Assembly (NCBI GenBank): GCA_965223035.1
Contig: OZ244980.1
Span: 3,596,001-3,660,000, forward strand
Direction of reading: 5' to 3'
DNA: 64,000 nucleotides
Source of the DNA: CAMDPA01 sp965223035
GTDB taxonomy: Bacteria > Pseudomonadota > Alphaproteobacteria > Rhizobiales > Hyphomicrobiaceae
Positions 8,992 to 18,414 of the stretch are shown here, piece after piece. The position numbers and the translations under genes are program-made. Position 1 is the stretch's first letter. Every line of letters begins with the position of its first letter. The notes beneath the pieces are model-generated. The model worked only from the letters and a program-made list of their open reading frames with translations, searched no databases and was not told the DNA's origin.

Positions 8992-10377
8992 ATGTTCTGG
9001 ATCAGTGCGGCGCTGATCGTGGCTTTGTCGATTGCCGCCTTTGTTTTCGGGCAATCCCGAGCCTACGCCATTGCCGGCGGCGATCCGAGCGTCCTCCACT
9101 CCAGGCCCTCATATCACGGTTTGTACAGCGCGATGGTGACCTTCCTCGTTGGCATCGCTGTGTTGGTCGCGTTGATTGTCGTCATTGGCCAGTGGATTGA
9201 AGGGCAACTCTTCGCGGCATTGCCGGAAAGCGCGCAAAAGCTCTCGCAGCTGCAGCAAGACCGCATCGTTGAGGATGGCAAGGCGCTGGCACAGGGCGGC
9301 ATTGTGTCGACGGCCAGCGGTCCCGATATCGAATTGGCCCGTCAGGCAGTCGCCAGTACCTATTCAACGCTGGAGGCAGTGCAGGGTTGGATCGTCGCGA
9401 TCGCCTCCGCCGGACTGGCACTGTTGGCCGCGATTTTAACCAATCGGCAGATCAGGACCCGGTTTCGCGCGCGCAATCTGTCCGAGCGCATCATCCTTTC
9501 AATTCTGATCGTGTCGGCGACCATCGCCATTCTCACCACGATCGGCATCGTGCTGTCGTTAATCGGCGAGACGCTGCGCTTCTTCACCGAGGTTCCGCTC
9601 TATAAATTTTTGTTCGGGACCCACTGGAACCCGCTCGCGGGCGTGTTCGAGGGCAAGATCAATCCGAATTCGGTGGGCGCCATTCCGCTGTTCACCGGCA
9701 CGTTCATGATCACGCTGATCGCGATGCTGGTGGCCGTGCCGGTGGGTCTGATGGCGGCGATCTACCTGTCGGACTACGCCAGCAACACAACCCGGGCCTG
9801 GGCGAAACCACTGCTTGAGATCCTGGCCGGCATTCCCACCGTGGTATACGGCTTCTTTGCAGCCCTCACAGTCGCTCCGTTCATCCGCCGGACCGGTGAA
9901 ACGATGGGTCTGACCGTCGCCTCGGAAAGCGCCTTAGCGGCCGGTGTGGTGATGGGCATCATGATCATACCGTTCATTTCGTCGCTGTCCGATGACGTCA
10001 TTAACGCTGTGCCGCAATCGTTGCGTGAAGGCTCTTACGGGGTCGGCGCGACCAAAGCGGAAACCATCACCCGCGTGGTGTTGCCAGCCGCGTTGCCCGG
10101 CATCGTCTCCGCGGTGTTGCTTGGGATCTCGCGTGCGGTCGGTGAGACGATGATCGTCGTCATGGCCGCCGGCCAAGGCGCCAATCTGACATGGAACCCG
10201 CTGGAGGCCGTCACCACGGTGACGGTGCAGATCGTCGCGCTGATCACCGGCGATACCGAGGCAGATACGGCCGCCGGCCCGGCCTTTGCACTCGGCTTTA
10301 CCTTGTTTTGCGTCACGTTGTTATTCAACGTGATCGCTTTGCGCATCGTTCAGAAATATCGCCAAAAATACGATTAG
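8992..10377 (+). CDS. pstC: Phosphate ABC transporter permease PstC
   Basis: 461 residues, ATG at 8992 with GAGG about 7 nt upstream. An N-terminal hydrophobic helix, a second membrane segment near 43-65 and a soluble stretch (about 70-125) precede the ABC permease core (about 165-455). The EAA-loop region reads LREGSYGVGATKAETITRVVLPAALPG, shown here by its key residues G, A and LP. The long N-terminus is normal for alphaproteobacterial PstC. It forms the inner-membrane channel with PstA, whose gene starts 7 bp downstream. Confidence 0.93.
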   Translation: MFWISAALIVALSIAAFVFGQSRAYAIAGGDPSVLHSRPSYHGLYSAMVTFLVGIAVLVALIVVIGQWIEGQLFAALPESAQKLSQLQQDRIVEDGKALAQGGIVSTASGPDIELARQAVASTYSTLEAVQGWIVAIASAGLALLAAILTNRQIRTRFRARNLSERIILSILIVSATIAILTTIGIVLSLIGETLRFFTEVPLYKFLFGTHWNPLAGVFEGKINPNSVGAIPLFTGTFMITLIAMLVAVPVGLMAAIYLSDYASNTTRAWAKPLLEILAGIPTVVYGFFAALTVAPFIRRTGETMGLTVASESALAAGVVMGIMIIPFISSLSDDVINAVPQSLREGSYGVGATKAETITRVVLPAALPGIVSAVLLGISRAVGETMIVVMAAGQGANLTWNPLEAVTTVTVQIVALITGDTEADTAAGPAFALGFTLFCVTLLFNVIALRIVQKYRQKYD

Positions 10378-10384
10378 GCACGTT

Positions 10385-12190
10385 ATGACGGAGACAGCAC
10401 AGCCGACAGAGACCGGGACCGGATCGGCGCCAAGCCTGCATACGACGGAAGCGGCGCAACGGCGATTGCGACGGCGCTATGGCTTTGAAACACGCTTTAA
10501 ATTGATGGGCGTGCTGGCGATCGCGCTCTCCGCGCTGGCGCTGGTGGCCCTGTTGTGGACCGTCGTTTACAATGCCATGGGCGCCGTGTTCGCAACCCAT
10601 ATCACGCTGCCCGTCGGGTTGGATGCCCAGGCGATCGATCCGAAGGGGACCGGCGACCCAGCCGCCATCCGCGGCGGCGACTTTGATGGCGTGATCAGGG
10701 CCGCCTTGCGCAGCGCGCTGCCGTTCGTCAAAGGCCGACGCGACCGGCGTCAGCTTTACAAACTTGTCAGTGATGGTAACGCGGTGGCGCTGCGCCATGA
10801 CGCGATGGACGATCCCGGCATCATAGGGACCACGCAAAAGATCCCCTTGCTCGCCTCTGACGACGTCGATCTGTGGGTCAAGGGCTACCACGGCACGATC
10901 GAGCGACTGCCGGCAACCGGTCAAGCGACACCGACCGCCACCAGCGGCACCGTTAAAGTCATCGTCGAAGCAGACGTGCTTCAGCCGCTGCTGACGCTGA
11001 TTAAGCAATCGCTGCAGCGCAAGGCGGCCGCCTTGCGCGAAAACGCCGAGCGCCAGCAACGCGGCGTCGACTATTATGAGCGGCAACTGACCTCCACCAC
11101 CGATGCGGAAAAAAAAGATCAATTCCAGAACGAAATCGCAGGTTATCGCCACCGTGCCAATTTGGCGCTCGAGCAGGCGGCGGCGGCCGACGCCCGTGCC
11201 AGCCGCGCCGGCGGTCGCAAAACACTCAAAAGCGATCTGCCAAGCTTCCTGGTCAAGATCAACGGCGGCGTCGTGAAAGCCACCCAAGTGACCGCCGACA
11301 GCATCGAGGGCCCGGCGTTAATCCCGCTGCGGTCGACGGAAACGGCACAACCCGGCGCGTGGCAGCTTGAAATGATCACCACCAGCGAGGCCGCCCGCCG
11401 TTTATCGGATAAACAGATCGCGTGGGTGGAGCGTTTACGCGAAGAGGGGGCGGTCAGTCGGTTCTTGAATTGGCAATTCCTGACCTCGAGCAACTCGCGC
11501 GAGGCTGAGCTGGCCGGCGTGTGGGGCGCGGCGGTGGGCAGCTTCTGGACCATGCTGGTGACGTTCTTGCTCGCCTTTCCCATCGGCGTCATGGCAGCGA
11601 TCTATCTGGAGGAGTTTGCACCCAAGAACGCGGTGACCGACTTCATCGAGGTCAACATCAACAACCTGGCGGCGGTTCCATCGATCGTGTTCGGTTTGTT
11701 GGGTTTGGCCGTGTTCATCAGCTTTTTCGGCGTGCCCCGATCCACCGCGCTGGCCGGCGGCATCGTCTTGGCGCTGATGACCCTACCGACGATCATCATC
11801 GCATCGCGTGCCGCGATCAAAGCGGTGCCACCATCGATCAGAGAGGCCGCGCTCGGCGTCGGTGCGTCGAGGGTTCAAGCCGTCAGCCATCACGTGCTGC
11901 CGCTTGCCATGCCCGGCATCCTCACCGGGACCATTATCGGCATGGCGCAGGCGCTCGGCGAGACCGCACCGCTGCTGATGATCGGCATGTTTGCCTTTAT
12001 CCGTGAGACGCCGACCGGCGTATTGGATCCAGCGACGGCGCTGCCGGTTCAGATCTATCAATGGTCTGACTTCCCGGAAATACTGTTCACGATGAAGACC
12101 GGCGCCGCGATCGTCGTCTTGCTGGTCTTCCTCATAGCAATGAACGCCTTGGCGATCTTTTTGCGCAGGCGCTTCGAAAGAAAGTGGTGA
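10385..12190 (+). CDS. pstA: Phosphate ABC transporter permease PstA with large coiled-coil insertion
   Basis: 601 residues, against about 420-450 for the usual DUF3333-type PstA. A membrane helix near 38-62 and a DUF3333-like periplasmic region (to about 167) are followed by an extra segment of about 160 residues (about 168-335). Its middle (205-275) is rich in Lys, Arg, Gln, Ala and Glu and looks coiled-coil-forming. The family pattern resumes at RRLSDKQIAWVERL (339-352), then the permease core with EAALGVGASRVQAV (487-500) and LPLAMPG. The reading frame is intact and base composition is like the neighbours, so it is probably functional. The insertion lies outside the membrane, presumably periplasmic. 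Confidence 0.92.
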   Translation: MTETAQPTETGTGSAPSLHTTEAAQRRLRRRYGFETRFKLMGVLAIALSALALVALLWTVVYNAMGAVFATHITLPVGLDAQAIDPKGTGDPAAIRGGDFDGVIRAALRSALPFVKGRRDRRQLYKLVSDGNAVALRHDAMDDPGIIGTTQKIPLLASDDVDLWVKGYHGTIERLPATGQATPTATSGTVKVIVEADVLQPLLTLIKQSLQRKAAALRENAERQQRGVDYYERQLTSTTDAEKKDQFQNEIAGYRHRANLALEQAAAADARASRAGGRKTLKSDLPSFLVKINGGVVKATQVTADSIEGPALIPLRSTETAQPGAWQLEMITTSEAARRLSDKQIAWVERLREEGAVSRFLNWQFLTSSNSREAELAGVWGAAVGSFWTMLVTFLLAFPIGVMAAIYLEEFAPKNAVTDFIEVNINNLAAVPSIVFGLLGLAVFISFFGVPRSTALAGGIVLALMTLPTIIIASRAAIKAVPPSIREAALGVGASRVQAVSHHVLPLAMPGILTGTIIGMAQALGETAPLLMIGMFAFIRETPTGVLDPATALPVQIYQWSDFPEILFTMKTGAAIVVLLVFLIAMNALAIFLRRRFERKW

Positions 12191-12206
12191 GCGAAAGGCA
12201 CGAACG

Positions 12207-13040
12207 ATGGATCACGTACTGCTGAGCGAAGCGAACAATCAGTCCGCTTCCATCAACCCGGCACAGGCCGTCGCAGACAGCTCGGCCGACAAGGTCAGCG
12301 CGCGTGACGTTTCCGTCTTTTACGGAGACAAGCAAGCCTTATTCGACGTCTCGCTCGGCATTCCCAAAAACGCCGTCATTTCGTTGATCGGACCGTCGGG
12401 CTGCGGCAAGTCGACGTTTTTGCGCTGCATTAACCGGATGAACGACACGATCCCGATTTGCCGCGTCACCGGTGAGATCGATTTGGATGGCAAAAACATC
12501 TACGATCCCGATCTGGATGTGGTGGAGCTGCGGGCACGCGTTGGCATGGTGTTTCAAAAGCCCAATCCGTTCCCAAAATCCATATTCGAGAACGTAGCCT
12601 ATGGGCCGCGCATTCATGGCCTTGTCGCGACCAAGGCCGATATGGAAGAACTGGTCCATCTGTCACTCGAGAAGGCTGGATTGCTAAAGGAGGTGCAAGA
12701 CCGCCTGCACGAGCCCGGCACGGGTTTGTCCGGCGGCCAGCAGCAACGGCTTTGCATCGCCCGCGCGATTGCAACCAAGCCCGACGTGATCTTAATGGAC
12801 GAGCCGTGCTCGGCGCTTGACCCGATCGCGACCGCCAAAGTCGAGGAGTTAATCGATGAGTTGCGGGAAAACTACACGATCGTGATCGTCACCCACTCCA
12901 TGCAGCAGGCCGCCCGTGTATCGCAGCGCACGGCATTCTTTCACCTTGGCAATTTGGTGGAAGAGGGTCTTACGGATCAAATCTTTACGAACCCACGGGA
13001 GAAGCGTACTCAAGACTACATCACTGGCCGCTTTGGCTAG
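12207..13040 (+). CDS. pstB: Phosphate ABC transporter ATPase
   Basis: 277 residues. Walker A is GPSGCGKST, the signature LSGGQQQRLCIARA, Walker B VILMDEP followed by CSALDP (Cys where Thr is usual), and the switch histidine ITVTHSM-like VIVTHSM. About 30 extra N-terminal residues precede the conserved start. ATP hydrolysis drives phosphate import through PstCA. It begins 16 bp after pstA and is followed by phoU, the usual order. Confidence 0.95.
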   Translation: MDHVLLSEANNQSASINPAQAVADSSADKVSARDVSVFYGDKQALFDVSLGIPKNAVISLIGPSGCGKSTFLRCINRMNDTIPICRVTGEIDLDGKNIYDPDLDVVELRARVGMVFQKPNPFPKSIFENVAYGPRIHGLVATKADMEELVHLSLEKAGLLKEVQDRLHEPGTGLSGGQQQRLCIARAIATKPDVILMDEPCSALDPIATAKVEELIDELRENYTIVIVTHSMQQAARVSQRTAFFHLGNLVEEGLTDQIFTNPREKRTQDYITGRFG

Positions 13041-13081
13041 TGGTGCAAGCTATCTGAGCAACGCAGCAGAGTTGTGAAGCG

Positions 13082-13798
13082 ATGACCGATCACACTGTCA
13101 AAGCCTTCGACGTCGAGCTGGCCGGACTTGACGCGATCGTGGCGCGCATGGGTGGCCTGACTGAAAAGATGCTCGGCCAGGCCGTCGACGCGCTGGAGCG
13201 ACGCGATCCGATGTTGGCGGAACGAACCGTCGACGTGGATCCGACCATCGACAAGATGGAACGCGACTTGCAGGACTCGGCGATCACCATGGTCGCCAAG
13301 CGTCAGCCGATGGCCAGCGACCTTCGACATATCATGACCGTGCTCAAAGTCGGCAGCGACCTTGAGCGGATCGGGGACCTCGCCAAAAACATCGCGAAAC
13401 GGGCGCAGGCCATCTCCGACGAGACCTACCCCAAGTCGTTGCTCATGGGCGTCAAGAACATGAGCGAGATGGCGCTGCACCAGCTGAAGACCGTGCTCGA
13501 TGCGTTTGCAAATCGTGACGCAGCCGAAGCGCTCAAGGTGTGGCATAACGATGAGCGCCTCGATGCCATGTATAACTCGATCTTTCGCGAGCTGCTGACC
13601 TACATGATGGAAGACCCCCGCGATATCGGTCTCTGCGCTCATCTGCTGTTCGCTGCCAAAAACATCGAACGTATCGGCGACCACACCACCAACATCGCCG
13701 AAAACATCCATTACCTCGTCCACGGCGTCGCTTTGCCAGGCGATCGCCCCAAGGGCGACGATACGAGTTCGATGGTGTTTTCGTCCACGAGCGAATGA
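13082..13798 (+). CDS. phoU: Phosphate-signalling regulator PhoU
   Basis: 238 residues, all-helical, with two homologous three-helix PhoU repeats. The metal-cluster motifs are seen as DLRHIMTVLKVGSDLERIGD in repeat one and HLLFAAKNIERIGDHTTNIAE (core ERIGDH) in repeat two. PhoU links transport by Pst to PhoR and keeps the regulon off when phosphate is plentiful. It lies between pstB (41 bp) and phoB (56 bp). Confidence 0.95.
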   Translation: MTDHTVKAFDVELAGLDAIVARMGGLTEKMLGQAVDALERRDPMLAERTVDVDPTIDKMERDLQDSAITMVAKRQPMASDLRHIMTVLKVGSDLERIGDLAKNIAKRAQAISDETYPKSLLMGVKNMSEMALHQLKTVLDAFANRDAAEALKVWHNDERLDAMYNSIFRELLTYMMEDPRDIGLCAHLLFAAKNIERIGDHTTNIAENIHYLVHGVALPGDRPKGDDTSSMVFSSTSE

Positions 13799-13854
13799 AG
13801 ACGAATAAAGGCCGTTGACGAGATCTCCTGAAGTGAAATGGTGGACCTGACGAT

Positions 13855-14547
13855 ATGCCTGTGCACATCATTCTCGTCGAGGATGAACCGGCGCTGTCCG
13901 AGCTACTGCGATACAATCTGGAAGCCGAGAACTACGAAGTCAGCGCTGCTCGATCGGCCGAGGAAGCCGAATTGCTGTTGGGTGAAAGCAGCTACGACCT
14001 GATGGTGCTTGATTGGATGTTACCCGGCGCTTCGGGGCTGGAACTGTGCCGACGCCTGCGTCAATCCGGTCGTATCGAGCGCATGCCAATCCTGATGCTG
14101 ACGGCGCGGGGCGAAGAGGCCGATCGGGTGAGGGGCCTTTCGACCGGCGCCGATGACTATGTGGTGAAGCCGTTCTCGATGCTTGAGTTTCTGGCCCGGG
14201 TTAAAGCCTTGCTCCGGCGCGCGACGCCGGAACGGGTCGCCGATGTGCTGATGGCCGGTCCGATCAAGCTTGATCGCGCCGCGCATCGGGTGACGCGCTC
14301 CGGTCGAGCGGTGGTGCTGGGCCCGACCGAGTACCGGTTGCTCGAAGTGTTTCTGGAAAGTCCTGGACGCGTGCTGTCGCGCAGCCAGTTGCTCGATCGG
14401 GTGTGGGGCGACGCCGCCGAGATCGACGAGCGCACCGTTGATGTGCATGTTGGCCGGCTCCGCAAGGCGTTGATCCGCGGCCGCGAGTCGGATCCCATTC
14501 GGACCGTGCGCGGTGCTGGATATGCGGTCAACGACATGCCGGACTGA
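13855..14547 (+). CDS. phoB: Phosphate-regulon response regulator PhoB
   Basis: 230 residues. The receiver domain (1-120) has the acidic pocket VEDE and phosphorylatable Asp53 in LMVLDWMLPG, with Lys in DDYVVKPFS. The winged-helix OmpR/PhoB output domain (about 130-227) contains GPTEYRLLEVF and DERTVDVHVGRLRKAL. When phosphorylated by PhoR it binds Pho boxes. It closes the operon that phoR opens 6.2 kb upstream. Confidence 0.94.
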   Translation: MPVHIILVEDEPALSELLRYNLEAENYEVSAARSAEEAELLLGESSYDLMVLDWMLPGASGLELCRRLRQSGRIERMPILMLTARGEEADRVRGLSTGADDYVVKPFSMLEFLARVKALLRRATPERVADVLMAGPIKLDRAAHRVTRSGRAVVLGPTEYRLLEVFLESPGRVLSRSQLLDRVWGDAAEIDERTVDVHVGRLRKALIRGRESDPIRTVRGAGYAVNDMPD

Positions 14548-14718
14548 CCGCCGAAACGCGCGGTCCGATGCCCTGGGACGCCGGCCGTTGGCGGGCCGGC
14601 TGCGGATGTGCGTTGTAGCGCATGATGGCGATGCGCCAGGCCAAGCCGTGCGCCCTATCGCCAGCCGAGGACCAAGCCCCTATCATGGGCTTGGCCCACT
14701 GAGCAGGAGACCGGCTGG

Positions 14719-15549
14719 ATGACGCTGACGGCTGAAGAAATCCAACGCTACAAGCGGCACTTGGTGCTGAAGGAGGTGGGTGGTCAGGGCCAGCAACGTC
14801 TCAAGACCGCCCGGGTGCTGATTGTCGGAGCCGGTGGGCTCGGCAGTCCCGTCGCCATCTATTTGGCAGCCGCGGGCGTTGGCACGATAGGCATCATCGA
14901 CGATGACGCGGTCAGCCTCGACAATCTGCAGCGCCAGATCGCCCACGACACGGCCAGTGTTGGGATCTCCAAGGTGGCCAGCGCCAAGGCCACGATCGCC
15001 CGCCTCAATCCGCACGTTGCCGTCGAGACCTACCCCGCGCGACTGACCGCCGACAACGCGCTCGACCTGATCGCGGGCTACGATATCGTCGCCGACGGCT
15101 CCGACAATTTCGCAACCCGCTATTTGGTCAGCGACGCATGCCATTTCGCGCAACGCCCGCTGGTGTTCGCAGCGGTCGGACCGTTTGACGGCTACGTCAC
15201 AACGATCAAATCGTTTTTGGTGGATGAAGGGGGCCAACCGCTGCCGACCTATCGCTGCCTGTTTCCAGAGCCGCCCCCGCCGGAGGCCACATTCAACTGT
15301 GCCGATGTTGGCGTGCTTGGCACCATCGTCGGCGTAATTGGCACGCTGCAGGCTACGGAGGTGATCAAGGAGCTGTTGGGACTAGGTGTCGGGCTCGCCG
15401 GCCGATTGTTGGTCTGGGACGCGCTCAGCGCCCGCTTCGAGGAGATTCGTTACGGCTGGGATCGGGACAATCCGCTGAACGGAACCAAGAGCAGCATTCG
15501 CGACCTCAGCCTTCATGCCGATAGCGCGAACAGCTTGTGCGGCGTTTGA
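14719..15549 (+). CDS. moeB: MoeB/ThiF-type adenylyltransferase
   Basis: 276 residues. The E1-like core has the ATP-binding loop VGAGGLGSP (about 36-44), DDDAVSLDNLQRQI and ADGSDNFATRYLV. This family adenylates the C-terminal glycine of small sulfur carriers (MoaD, ThiS). The usual C-terminal zinc-binding CPxCG is replaced by DNPLNG, and there is no CxxC pair in the middle; only single cysteines (TYRCLF, FNCADVG) remain. It could be MoeB, ThiF or HesA. No molybdopterin or thiamine gene is adjacent. It converges on tex. Confidence 0.8.
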   Translation: MTLTAEEIQRYKRHLVLKEVGGQGQQRLKTARVLIVGAGGLGSPVAIYLAAAGVGTIGIIDDDAVSLDNLQRQIAHDTASVGISKVASAKATIARLNPHVAVETYPARLTADNALDLIAGYDIVADGSDNFATRYLVSDACHFAQRPLVFAAVGPFDGYVTTIKSFLVDEGGQPLPTYRCLFPEPPPPEATFNCADVGVLGTIVGVIGTLQATEVIKELLGLGVGLAGRLLVWDALSARFEEIRYGWDRDNPLNGTKSSIRDLSLHADSANSLCGV

Positions 15550-15636
15550 CAGGCATGCCGCATACCGCTGGCCGGACCAATCAGTGCGGCGGTGGGGTGG
15601 CGGCGGAACGGGCCGGCACAGCGATTCCGCCTTTAC

Positions 15637-15689
15637 AGCAACCTGCCCCTCATCGGCATCGTTCCAATCCCGATGAGGGGCAGGTTGCT
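15637..15689. repeat. Family-1 palindromic element, symmetric form
   Basis: A 20-bp arm starting AGCAACCTGCCC (15637-15656) pairs perfectly with 15670-15689 around a 13-nt loop. It shares the GAGCAACCTGCC end with the other family-1 copies but has it at both ends. It sits between the 3' ends of convergent moeB and tex and could act as a two-way terminator-like hairpin. Confidence 0.85.
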
Positions 15690-15723
15690 CCAGCTTGGCG
15701 TTACGATCCAGCTTGCGAGCGCG

Positions 15724-18033
15724 CTATGAGCGTTGTCGGGCCCGCTTCAGAGCGGCGGCCAACGCCGACTCGGCGGCCGGCTCAGATGGTCGTTGACCGG
15801 GTGAGCGCGCGGCTTGTCGCCCGCGCGCTTGCGCGAGCCCGGGCTCCACCGCCGGCTTGCCGGGTGCGGTGGCTTGGGCGGATTTCATCGTCAAAGCAAT
15901 GCGCTTACGCTCGACATCGATCTGTTTGACGCGAACTTTGACAACTTCGCCGGCCTTGACCACCTGGTGCGGGTCAGCAACGAAGCGATCCGCCATCTCC
16001 GAGATGTGCACCAATCCATCCTGATGCACACCAATGTCCACGAAAGCACCAAAATCGGTGACATTGGTCACGACGCCTTCCAGCGCCATGCCCGGCGCCA
16101 GGTCCTTGATGGTCTCCACGCCCTCATCAAAGTTTGCAGTCTTGAACTCGGGGCGCGGATCGCGGCCCGGCTTTTCAAGCTCGGCCAAGATGTCGGTCAC
16201 CGTGGGCACGCCGAACTCTGCATCGGCAAACGTTCGCGGGTTCAACCCACGCAAAAACGCCCGATCGCCGATCATCGACTTGATCGGTCGCTGCGCGATC
16301 TTGGCGATCCGCTCCACGACGGGATACGCCTCGGGGTGCACAGCTGATGCATCGAGTGGATTGGTTGCGTTCATCACCCGCAGAAAGCCAGCGGCTTGCT
16401 CGAACGCCTTGGGCCCTAAGCGGGCCACCCTTTTCAAAGCCGTACGCGACTTAAACGCGCCATTTTCATCTCGGAAGGCGACGATATTCGCCGCGATCGT
16501 CGTGTTGAGGCCGGCCACGTGCGTGAGTAGCGGCGCGGAGGCGGTGTTCACATCGACGCCCACCGCATTGACGCAGTCCTCCACGACGCGTTCCAGTGAG
16601 CGGGCCAGCGCGGTTTGGTCCACATCATGCTGGTACTGCCCCACGCCGATTGACTTCGGCTCGATTTTGACCAGCTCGGCCAGCGGGTCCTGCAGCCGGC
16701 GCGCGATCGATACCGCGCCCCGCAACGACACATCGAGATCGGGGAATTCCTGGGCTGCAAGCTCGGACGCCGAGTAGACCGAGGCGCCGGCCTCAGACAC
16801 CATCAGCTTGGTCAGGCCCAGCCGCGGCATGGCCTTGATCAGGTCGGCCACCAAACGATCGGTCTCGCGCGATGCCGTTCCGTTGCCGATCGCGACCAGT
16901 TGCACCTGATGGCGGTCGGCCAGGCCGGCCAGCGCCGTCAGCGCGCCGCTCCAATCGCGACGCGGCTCGTGGGGATAAATGGTGGTGGTCTCGACCAGCT
17001 TGCCGGTGGCGTCGACGATCGCCACCTTCACACCGGTGCGCAGACCAGGGTCTAGCCCCATCGTCGCCCGCTGTCCCGCCGGTGCCGCCAGCAGCAGGTC
17101 GCGCAGGTTTTTGGAAAACACGTTGATGGCATCGGCATGGGCTGCATCGCGGGCCCGCGCGATCAGGTCGGAGGTGAGGCTTGCATGAAGCCGGCTTCGC
17201 CACGCCTGGCGGACGGTTTCCAGCAACCAAGGATCGGCCGGCCGACCGCGATAGTGAATGCCGAAAGCGACCATGATGCGGCCGTGGGCAGGGTGTTGGT
17301 CGCCCTCTCGCAGCGGCAATTCAAGGCTCAGCTCGAGCACACCTTCATTGCGTCCGCGCAACAAGGCCAACGTGCGATGCGATGGCAGATCCTTGAGTTT
17401 CTGCGAAAACTCGAAGTAATCGGCAAATTTGGCGCCGTCGCTCGCCTTGCCCTTGGCAACCCGCGAAGCGATCACTCCATCCGACCAAACCCGTTCGCGC
17501 AATTCGCCGATCAAAGCCGCCTGCTCGCTGATCCGCTCAATCAATATGGCCCGCGCGCCGTCGAGCGCAGCTTTGGCATCGGCCACACCGCGGGCCGGAT
17601 CGACATAGTCCTTGGCGGCGGTACCCGGCTCCAAGTTTGGATCTTGCAGGAGGGCATCGGTGAGCGGTTCCAGGCCGGCCTCGCGCGCCGTCTGCGCCTT
17701 GGTGCGCCGCTTGGGCCGAAACGGCAAATAAAGATCCTCAAGTGCGGTGCGGGTATCGGCGGCGGCAATCTGACGGGCCAGGTCCGGTGTCAGCTTGCCT
17801 TGGCTCTCAATCGTGCGGATCACGGTGGCGCGGCGATCATCAAGCTCGCGCAAAGCCGACAGTCGTTGTTCGAGCCGGCGCAGCTGGGTGTCGTCGAGCC
17901 CGCCTGTGCGCTCCTTGCGGTAGCGTGCGATAAACGGCACCGTGTCACCGTGATCGAACAGAGCAATGGCGGCCGCAATCTGATTGGTTCCGACATTGAG
18001 TTCGTCGGCCAGTCGCGCTGTGATCCGATCCAT
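15724..18033 (-). CDS. tex: Tex-family S1 RNA-binding protein
   Basis: 769 residues from the ATG at 18033, chosen for GAAGGAG about 6 nt upstream and the family start MDRITARLADELNV. Domain order follows Tex/Spt6-like proteins: N-terminal helical region with FIARYRKERTGGLDD, YqgF-like RNase fold (LDPGLRTGVKVAIVD), helix-hairpin-helix repeats (VGVDVNTASAPLL, FKSRTALKRV) and a C-terminal S1 domain (GVVTNVTDFGAFVDIGVHQ). A basic Arg/Lys/Ala-rich tail follows S1. It is a cytoplasmic nucleic-acid-binding factor linked to transcription. A longer reading to 18177 has no support. Confidence 0.95.
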   Translation of the reverse strand: MDRITARLADELNVGTNQIAAAIALFDHGDTVPFIARYRKERTGGLDDTQLRRLEQRLSALRELDDRRATVIRTIESQGKLTPDLARQIAAADTRTALEDLYLPFRPKRRTKAQTAREAGLEPLTDALLQDPNLEPGTAAKDYVDPARGVADAKAALDGARAILIERISEQAALIGELRERVWSDGVIASRVAKGKASDGAKFADYFEFSQKLKDLPSHRTLALLRGRNEGVLELSLELPLREGDQHPAHGRIMVAFGIHYRGRPADPWLLETVRQAWRSRLHASLTSDLIARARDAAHADAINVFSKNLRDLLLAAPAGQRATMGLDPGLRTGVKVAIVDATGKLVETTTIYPHEPRRDWSGALTALAGLADRHQVQLVAIGNGTASRETDRLVADLIKAMPRLGLTKLMVSEAGASVYSASELAAQEFPDLDVSLRGAVSIARRLQDPLAELVKIEPKSIGVGQYQHDVDQTALARSLERVVEDCVNAVGVDVNTASAPLLTHVAGLNTTIAANIVAFRDENGAFKSRTALKRVARLGPKAFEQAAGFLRVMNATNPLDASAVHPEAYPVVERIAKIAQRPIKSMIGDRAFLRGLNPRTFADAEFGVPTVTDILAELEKPGRDPRPEFKTANFDEGVETIKDLAPGMALEGVVTNVTDFGAFVDIGVHQDGLVHISEMADRFVADPHQVVKAGEVVKVRVKQIDVERKRIALTMKSAQATAPGKPAVEPGLAQARGRQAARSPGQRPSEPAAESALAAALKRARQRS

Positions 18034-18414
18034 GTCTGCTCCTTCGGGCTCGATAGGTTGGGCGCGCGGTCGCGTGGCCGGTAGCCGGCGGACCATCGCC
18101 GGCGGGCACTCTACACCTGCCGACCGCGGGCAAGGAAGCGGATCGCTGGGCGGCTGCACAGCCTCTGGATCAGGCATCTGCCGGGTATCCGGGCCGGGTC
18201 GGCAAGGTCGATGCTGGCCGCTCGTCGCAGCTCCTCCATGATGCGTTTTGGGTTGCGCCTGCGCGTTTAACCTGAGCGCTCATCACCAACAACGGGAAGC
18301 AATGCAAGAGCAACCTGCCTTTAATCGGAACCGGCTTTGCGGTTCCGATTTAAGGCGCGATGATCTAGGAACCAGGAGCTCGCTTGGCATTGGCATCCTG
18401 AAACGGGCCCTGAG
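18034..18414. other. Intergenic region upstream of tex
   Basis: About 380 bp between divergent tex and the broken patatin gene. It holds a family-1 palindromic element at 18308-18368 and otherwise no feature I can support. Confidence 0.5.
18308..18368 (+). repeat. Family-1 palindromic element
   Basis: Asymmetric form: GAGCAACCTGCC, then a 17-bp stem (GCCTTTAATCGGAACCG) with one mismatch, loop GCTTTG, the return arm, and the end GCGATGATCTAG. It is nearly identical to copies at 48951, 55411 and (inverted) 41269. It lies about 47 bp before the recognisable start of the broken patatin gene. Confidence 0.9.
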
